NCBI RefSeq assembly: GCF_030908245.1
Contig: NZ_JAVFJJ010000003.1
Coordinates: 62,001 to 126,000 of the forward strand
Source: Sinomonas sp. ASV322
GTDB taxonomy: Bacteria > Actinomycetota > Actinomycetes > Actinomycetales > Micrococcaceae
DNA length: 64,000 nt
Direction of reading: 5' to 3'
Below, in pieces: positions 59,255-64,000 of the stretch (positions are counted from its first letter, which is position 1; every line of letters starts with the position of its first letter). The notes under the pieces were generated by a model, which saw only the letters and a list, made by a program, of their open reading frames with translations, did no database searches and was not told the origin of the DNA. The position numbers and the translations under genes are program-made.

Positions 59255-59569
59255 GTGGCGAGACGTCACGGCTCAAGGTCCCAAGGGTCGGCGACCCCGG
59301 GCGACGGCGCACGGCGTGCGCGGGCGACGGCGCGGGCGGTGGTCGGCGGGGTCGCGGCGGCCGCCGGTGGGGTCGTCGCCGCGACGTTCGCGGCGGGCAT
59401 CGTCATGACCCCGGCCCAGGCCCCGACGGCTAGGCTCGGCGCGATCCACGACGACCTCCAGCGCGCCGTCTCTCTGCGTCAGATCACGCCCGAACAGGCC
59501 GCGATGTTCGAGGCCAAGCTCGAGCGTGAGATCTTCGGTTCGGGCTCGGACTCGTCCTCTCAGGCGTAA
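59255..59569 (+). CDS. Small hypothetical protein with one membrane span
   Basis: 104 aa. Basic N-terminus, one Ala/Gly/Val-rich hydrophobic stretch (about 26-51) and a charged helical C-terminus (DDLQRAVSLRQITPEQAAMFEAKLERE). GAAGGAGGAACG before GTG 59255. No family recognised. Confidence 0.6.
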   Translation: MARRHGSRSQGSATPGDGARRARATARAVVGGVAAAAGGVVAATFAAGIVMTPAQAPTARLGAIHDDLQRAVSLRQITPEQAAMFEAKLEREIFGSGSDSSSQA

Positions 59570-59591
59570 CAGTGGAGCGCGTCGGCTTCGA

Positions 59592-59621
59592 TTCGACTGG
59601 TGGCCCGATGTTCTGTAAGGT
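59592..59621 (+). promoter_or_regulatory. Promoter of tRNA-Tyr
   Basis: TTCGAC (59592-59597), 18-nt spacer, TAAGGT (59616-59621), 53 nt before the tRNA. Confidence 0.45.
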
Positions 59622-59674
59622 TGTCTTGCTCGCCCAGCGGAACGAGGCTCAGGCCCGGCCCGTTGTGTGTGCTC

Positions 59675-59756
59675 GGCAGATTACCCGAGCGGCCAAAGGG
59701 GGCTGACTGTAAATCAGCTGGCATTGCCTACGGGGGTTCGAATCCCTCATCTGCCA
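59675..59756 (+). tRNA. tRNA-Tyr (anticodon GTA)
   Basis: 82 nt, class II with a long variable arm. Acceptor GGCAGAT (59675-59681) pairs with ATCTGCC (59749-59755), discriminator A59756. Anticodon GTA at 59709-59711 in a CTGTAAATC loop; GGTTCGAATC is the T loop. No CCA is encoded. Confidence 0.97.
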
Positions 59757-59778
59757 CTTTGTGAAACTGCACCACGGG

Positions 59779-59808
59779 AACACCCCCGGTCTTCTGGCCG
59801 GGGGTGTT
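59779..59808 (+). terminator. Terminator of tRNA-Tyr
   Basis: AACACCCCCGG (59779-59789) pairs perfectly with CCGGGGGTGTT (59798-59808), 23 nt after the tRNA. Confidence 0.75.
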
Positions 59809-59824
59809 CTGCGTCCCCGCACTG

Positions 59825-59900
59825 GTGCCGCGTCCCCCCAGCTGTGCCGCGGACCCGCAACTGTGCCGCGGACCCGCACTGGTGCCGCGGACCCGCGGCC
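59825..59900. repeat. 19-bp tandem repeat after tRNA-Tyr
   Basis: GTGCCGCGGACCCGCAACT-like units at 59825, 59844, 59863 and 59882, period exactly 19. No mirrored arms. Confidence 0.85.
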
Positions 59901-59970
59901 CAATTGCGAGGAAGGGCGCCCGATGCGCTTCCCGCTCCGCCTAATCCCCCGTGATCTCCCTCTCATCAGA

Positions 59971-60005
59971 TTGAACTTAGGCACCCTAACATTTAGGATT
60001 CCTAA
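59971..60005 (+). promoter_or_regulatory. MarR promoter with twin operators
   Basis: TTGAAC (59971-59976), 17-nt spacer, TAGGAT (59994-59999). Two perfect palindromes TTAGG-N3-CCTAA at 59977-59989 (between the boxes) and 59993-60005 (over the -10 box and start), 16 bp centre to centre. Strongly suggests autorepression. Confidence 0.8.
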
Positions 60006-60007
60006 GT

Positions 60008-60469
60008 ATGAACGACCAGGAGCTCGCTGACCTCGCGGAACGCTATCGCCGCACGCTCCGTCTCGCCGTCTTCGTGTCCCGTCGCTTCGACGCCGCCACG
60101 GGGCTCAGCACCACGCAGACCACGATCCTCAACATGCTCGCGGACGAGGGCCTCCGGATGGGCGCGATCGCCGAGAACCTCGGAGTCCGCGTCCCGTCCG
60201 CCACCGAGCAGGTGGGCCGCCTCGAGCGGGCCGGGCTCGTCGAACGGCGCGCCGACCCCACGGACGCACGCGCCGTCGTCGTCCATCGGACCGCGGCCGG
60301 GGACGATGCCGCCGCCGACGCCAACCGCCGCCGCACGGCCCGCATGGTCGCCGCCTTCAGCGGCCTCGACCCCGACGAGCTCGAGGCCCTCCGCGCCGCG
60401 CTGCCCGTCATGGACAAGATCAACGAGCGCCTCCACACGCTCTCGAACCTCAAGGAGAACATCGTATGA
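60008..60469 (+). CDS. MarR family regulator
   Basis: 153 aa. Winged helix with NMLADEGLRMGAIAENLGVRVPSATEQVGRLERAGLVERRADPTDARAVVVHRT. ATG 60008 lies 8 nt after the -10 box, so mRNA is probably leaderless. Overlaps the exporter gene by 4 nt. Its operators control both genes. Confidence 0.92.
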   Translation: MNDQELADLAERYRRTLRLAVFVSRRFDAATGLSTTQTTILNMLADEGLRMGAIAENLGVRVPSATEQVGRLERAGLVERRADPTDARAVVVHRTAAGDDAAADANRRRTARMVAAFSGLDPDELEALRAALPVMDKINERLHTLSNLKENIV

Positions 60470-61680
60470 CTGCCGAGACCGCAGTCCACACCACCCTCGA
60501 GGCCGAAAAGGCCTCCTTCTTCCGCCAGCCGAAGGCCGTCTGGGCGACGGCGGCAGCCGCTGTCTTCGCGTTCATGGGCATCGGCCTCGTCGACCCGATC
60601 CTCCCCGCGATCGCGGCCAACCTCAAGGCGACGCCGAGCGAGGTCTCGCTCCTCTTCACGAGCTACTTCCTCGTGACGGCGATCGCGATGCTCGTCACGG
60701 GCTTCGTCTCGTCCCGCATCGGCGGCAAGAAGACGCTCCTGGCCGGGCTCGCCCTCATCGTCGTGTTCGCATCGCTCTCGGGCACGAGCAACTCCGTGTG
60801 GCAGCTCGTGGACTTCCGCGCGGGCTGGGGCCTCGGCAACGCGCTCTTTGTCGCGACGGCGCTTGCGGTGATTGTGGGCGTCGCGTCGGGCGGAACGTCG
60901 ACGGCGATCATCCTCTACGAGGCCGCGCTCGGCCTCGGCATCTCGCTCGGCCCGCTCCTCGGCGCCCTCCTCGGCGGCTGGCAGTGGCGGGCGCCGTTCT
61001 TCGGCACGGCCACGCTCATGGCTGTCGCGTTCATCGCGCTCATCACGATGCTCCCCAAGACCCCCGCCCCCGCGCAGAAGACCAAGCTCAGCGCCCCGAT
61101 CCGCGCGCTCGGCCACGCGGGCCTGCGGACGACGGCGGGAAGCGCCTTCTTCTACAACTTCGGCTTCTTCACGGTGCTCGCCTTCACGCCGTTCATCCTC
61201 GGCATGAACGCCTACGGCATCGGCGCCGTCTTCTTCGGCTGGGGCGTCGCCCTCGCGCTCACGTCCGTGTTCGTCGCCCCGCCGCTCCAGGCCCGCTTCG
61301 GCGACGTCAAGGTCCTCGCGGCCATGCTCACACTCCTCGCCCTCGACCTTGTGGGCCTCGGCATCGCCGCCGCCGCGCACTCGGTGCCTGCCGTCGTCGT
61401 CCTCGTGATCGCGGCCGGCGCGTTCCTGGGCGTCAACAACACCGTGTACACGGAGCTCGCGATGGGCGTCTCCGACTCGCCGCGGCCCGTGGCGAGCGCG
61501 GGGTACAACTTCGTGCGCTGGATGGGCGGCGCGCTCGCACCGTACATTGCGGCGAAGCTCGGCGAGGATTTCGGTGCGCCGGTGCCGTTCTTCGTCGCGG
61601 CCGTCGCGCTCGTCGTGGCGCTCGTGATCGCCGTCGCCGGCAGGGTCTACCTCACGGAGCACGAGCCCGCAGCGGTCTGA
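60466..61680 (+). CDS. Major facilitator exporter, MarR-controlled
   Basis: 404 aa, 12 spans. GIGLVDPILPAIAANLKATPSEVSLLFTSYFLV is the DHA1-type first span, then GFVSSRIGGKKTLLAGL (motif A) and GWQWRAPFFGTATLMAVAFI (motif C-like). Drug or metabolite efflux. Translationally coupled to marR (ATGA). Confidence 0.9.
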   Translation: MTAETAVHTTLEAEKASFFRQPKAVWATAAAAVFAFMGIGLVDPILPAIAANLKATPSEVSLLFTSYFLVTAIAMLVTGFVSSRIGGKKTLLAGLALIVVFASLSGTSNSVWQLVDFRAGWGLGNALFVATALAVIVGVASGGTSTAIILYEAALGLGISLGPLLGALLGGWQWRAPFFGTATLMAVAFIALITMLPKTPAPAQKTKLSAPIRALGHAGLRTTAGSAFFYNFGFFTVLAFTPFILGMNAYGIGAVFFGWGVALALTSVFVAPPLQARFGDVKVLAAMLTLLALDLVGLGIAAAAHSVPAVVVLVIAAGAFLGVNNTVYTELAMGVSDSPRPVASAGYNFVRWMGGALAPYIAAKLGEDFGAPVPFFVAAVALVVALVIAVAGRVYLTEHEPAAV

Positions 61681-61716
61681 CCTCGCAGCCGCCCGGGAAT
61701 GAACCCCGGGCCGAGG
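61681..61716 (+). terminator. Terminator of the MarR-exporter operon
   Basis: CCTCG (61681-61685) with CGAGG (61712-61716), and GCCCGGG (61691-61697) with CCCGGGC (61705-61711), starting at the exporter stop. Confidence 0.55.
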
Positions 61717-61759
61717 CCGTTGACCATATGACCGGTTGCTAGACCCGAGGAGTTCGTTC

Positions 61760-62134
61760 ATGGCTACCAGGAACATCACCGGCGAGCAGTTCGCCGAGAC
61801 CATCGAGGACAACGACATCGTCCTTGTCGACTTCTGGGCTTCGTGGTGCGGCCCGTGTCGCCAGTTCGCCCCGACGTACGAGGCCTCGTCCGAGAAGCAC
61901 CCGGACGTCGTCTTCGCGAAGGTCGACACGGAGGCCGAGCAGGTGCTCGCCGCCCAGGCGAACATCACGTCGATCCCGACGCTCATGGCGTTCCGCGAGA
62001 AGGTTCTCGTCTTCTCGCAGCCCGGTGCCCTTCCGCCCGCGGCGCTCGAACAGGTGATCACCGCGGTCAAGGGCCTCGACATGGAGGACGTCCACCGCAA
62101 GGTCGCCGAGGCCCAGGCCTCGCGCGAGAGCTGA
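61760..62134 (+). CDS. trxA: Thioredoxin
   Basis: 124 aa with the active site WCGPC (Cys30, Cys33) and the cis-Pro in TSIPTLMAF. Ends with an extra 15-residue helical tail. GAGGAG lies ahead of ATG 61760. A disulfide reductase for APS reductase and others. Confidence 0.92.
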   Translation: MATRNITGEQFAETIEDNDIVLVDFWASWCGPCRQFAPTYEASSEKHPDVVFAKVDTEAEQVLAAQANITSIPTLMAFREKVLVFSQPGALPPAALEQVITAVKGLDMEDVHRKVAEAQASRES

Positions 62135-62146
62135 CCGAAGCACGTT

Positions 62147-62183
62147 CGACGGCGCCGCCCCCCGTCCGGGAGCGGCGCCGTCG
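62147..62183 (+). terminator. Terminator of the thioredoxin gene
   Basis: Perfect 12-bp stem CGACGGCGCCGC (62147-62158) with GCGGCGCCGTCG (62172-62183), 12 nt after the stop. Confidence 0.75.
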
Positions 62184-62259
62184 TCGTCTACGGGTTCCCT
62201 GCCTCGCGCCCCGTTGCTAGCCTGCTGCCACATGTGATCGACGAGGATCGGGAGGGCCC

Positions 62260-63951
<1,692 letters not shown>

Positions 63952-64000
63952 GGGCGCGGCGCGACGTTCTGGTCCGTTTCTTGGGCCGCTCGCGCAGTGT

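Noticed and set aside
59675-59900. tRNA-Tyr as an integration site of a genomic island
   Set aside because: No repeat of the tRNA 3' end, no integrase; the downstream genes are ordinary.

Overview
This is high-GC (about 70 %) actinobacterial chromosome. Gene content and codon use point to the Micrococcaceae, in the Arthrobacter/Sinomonas range: menaquinone rather than ubiquinone genes, an APS-reductase type sulfate pathway without APS kinase, two FprA-type ferredoxin reductases, PucR and IclR regulators, an ECF sigma factor fused to a membrane extension, and many genes whose start codon lies 6-8 nt after a -10 box, so that the mRNA should be leaderless. No phage, insertion sequence or CRISPR array is visible; most of the window is ordinary chromosome.

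Layout. 0-1.6 kb: polar amino-acid ABC importer (binding lipoprotein and partial permease). 2-7.7 kb: isochorismate synthase, L-idonate-type dehydrogenase, then menG, geranylgeranyl-reductase-like and polyprenyl-diphosphate synthase genes for menaquinone. 8.1-19 kb: sulfur assimilation: sirohydrochlorin chelatase, sulfite reductase, cysH, cysD, cysN, a leaderless cysteine-containing leader peptide ahead of an SsuABC-like transporter, and a siroheme synthase fusion. FprA copy 1 follows. 20.8-30.2 kb: branched-chain/LIV-type ABC operon (livK-livH-livMG fusion-livF), a PucR regulator, and GABA catabolism (aldehyde dehydrogenase and GabT). 30-37 kb: universal stress protein, membrane protein, AbiEi/DUF559-like protein, RarD, FetB-like permease, FprA copy 2. 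37-42 kb: a GGDEF-like protein divergent from a membrane-tethered ECF sigma factor, amino-acid permease, TetR regulator. 42.2-45.4 kb: a small gene graveyard: HepT toxin with truncated MntA, a nitronate monooxygenase pseudogene, a toxin/RHH pair, a PH-like membrane protein and a methyltransferase remnant. 46-54.7 kb: a divergent cluster (KDG kinase, IclR, RidA facing a PLP/Zn deaminase, an N-acyl-D-amino acid deacylase, KDPG aldolase, GntP permease and an oxidoreductase) that reads as a complete route from N-acetyl-glucosaminate-like acids to pyruvate. 54.8-64 kb: Fur regulator, lipase, HtpX, exporter, YajQ, tRNA-Tyr, MarR plus exporter, thioredoxin, acyl-CoA synthetase.

The feature not explained by genes is a vocabulary of short repeats at gene 3' ends. 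One family has a fixed 32-bp period (26-bp arm plus 6-bp spacer) built around GGTCACC, mirrored into long hairpins whose variants are matched arm to arm. Other loci have 15-20-bp units. They sit mostly between convergent genes, run into several C-terminal codons, and related in-frame expansions occur inside coding sequences (fprA1, the deaminase, and a 104-bp palindrome inside cysD).
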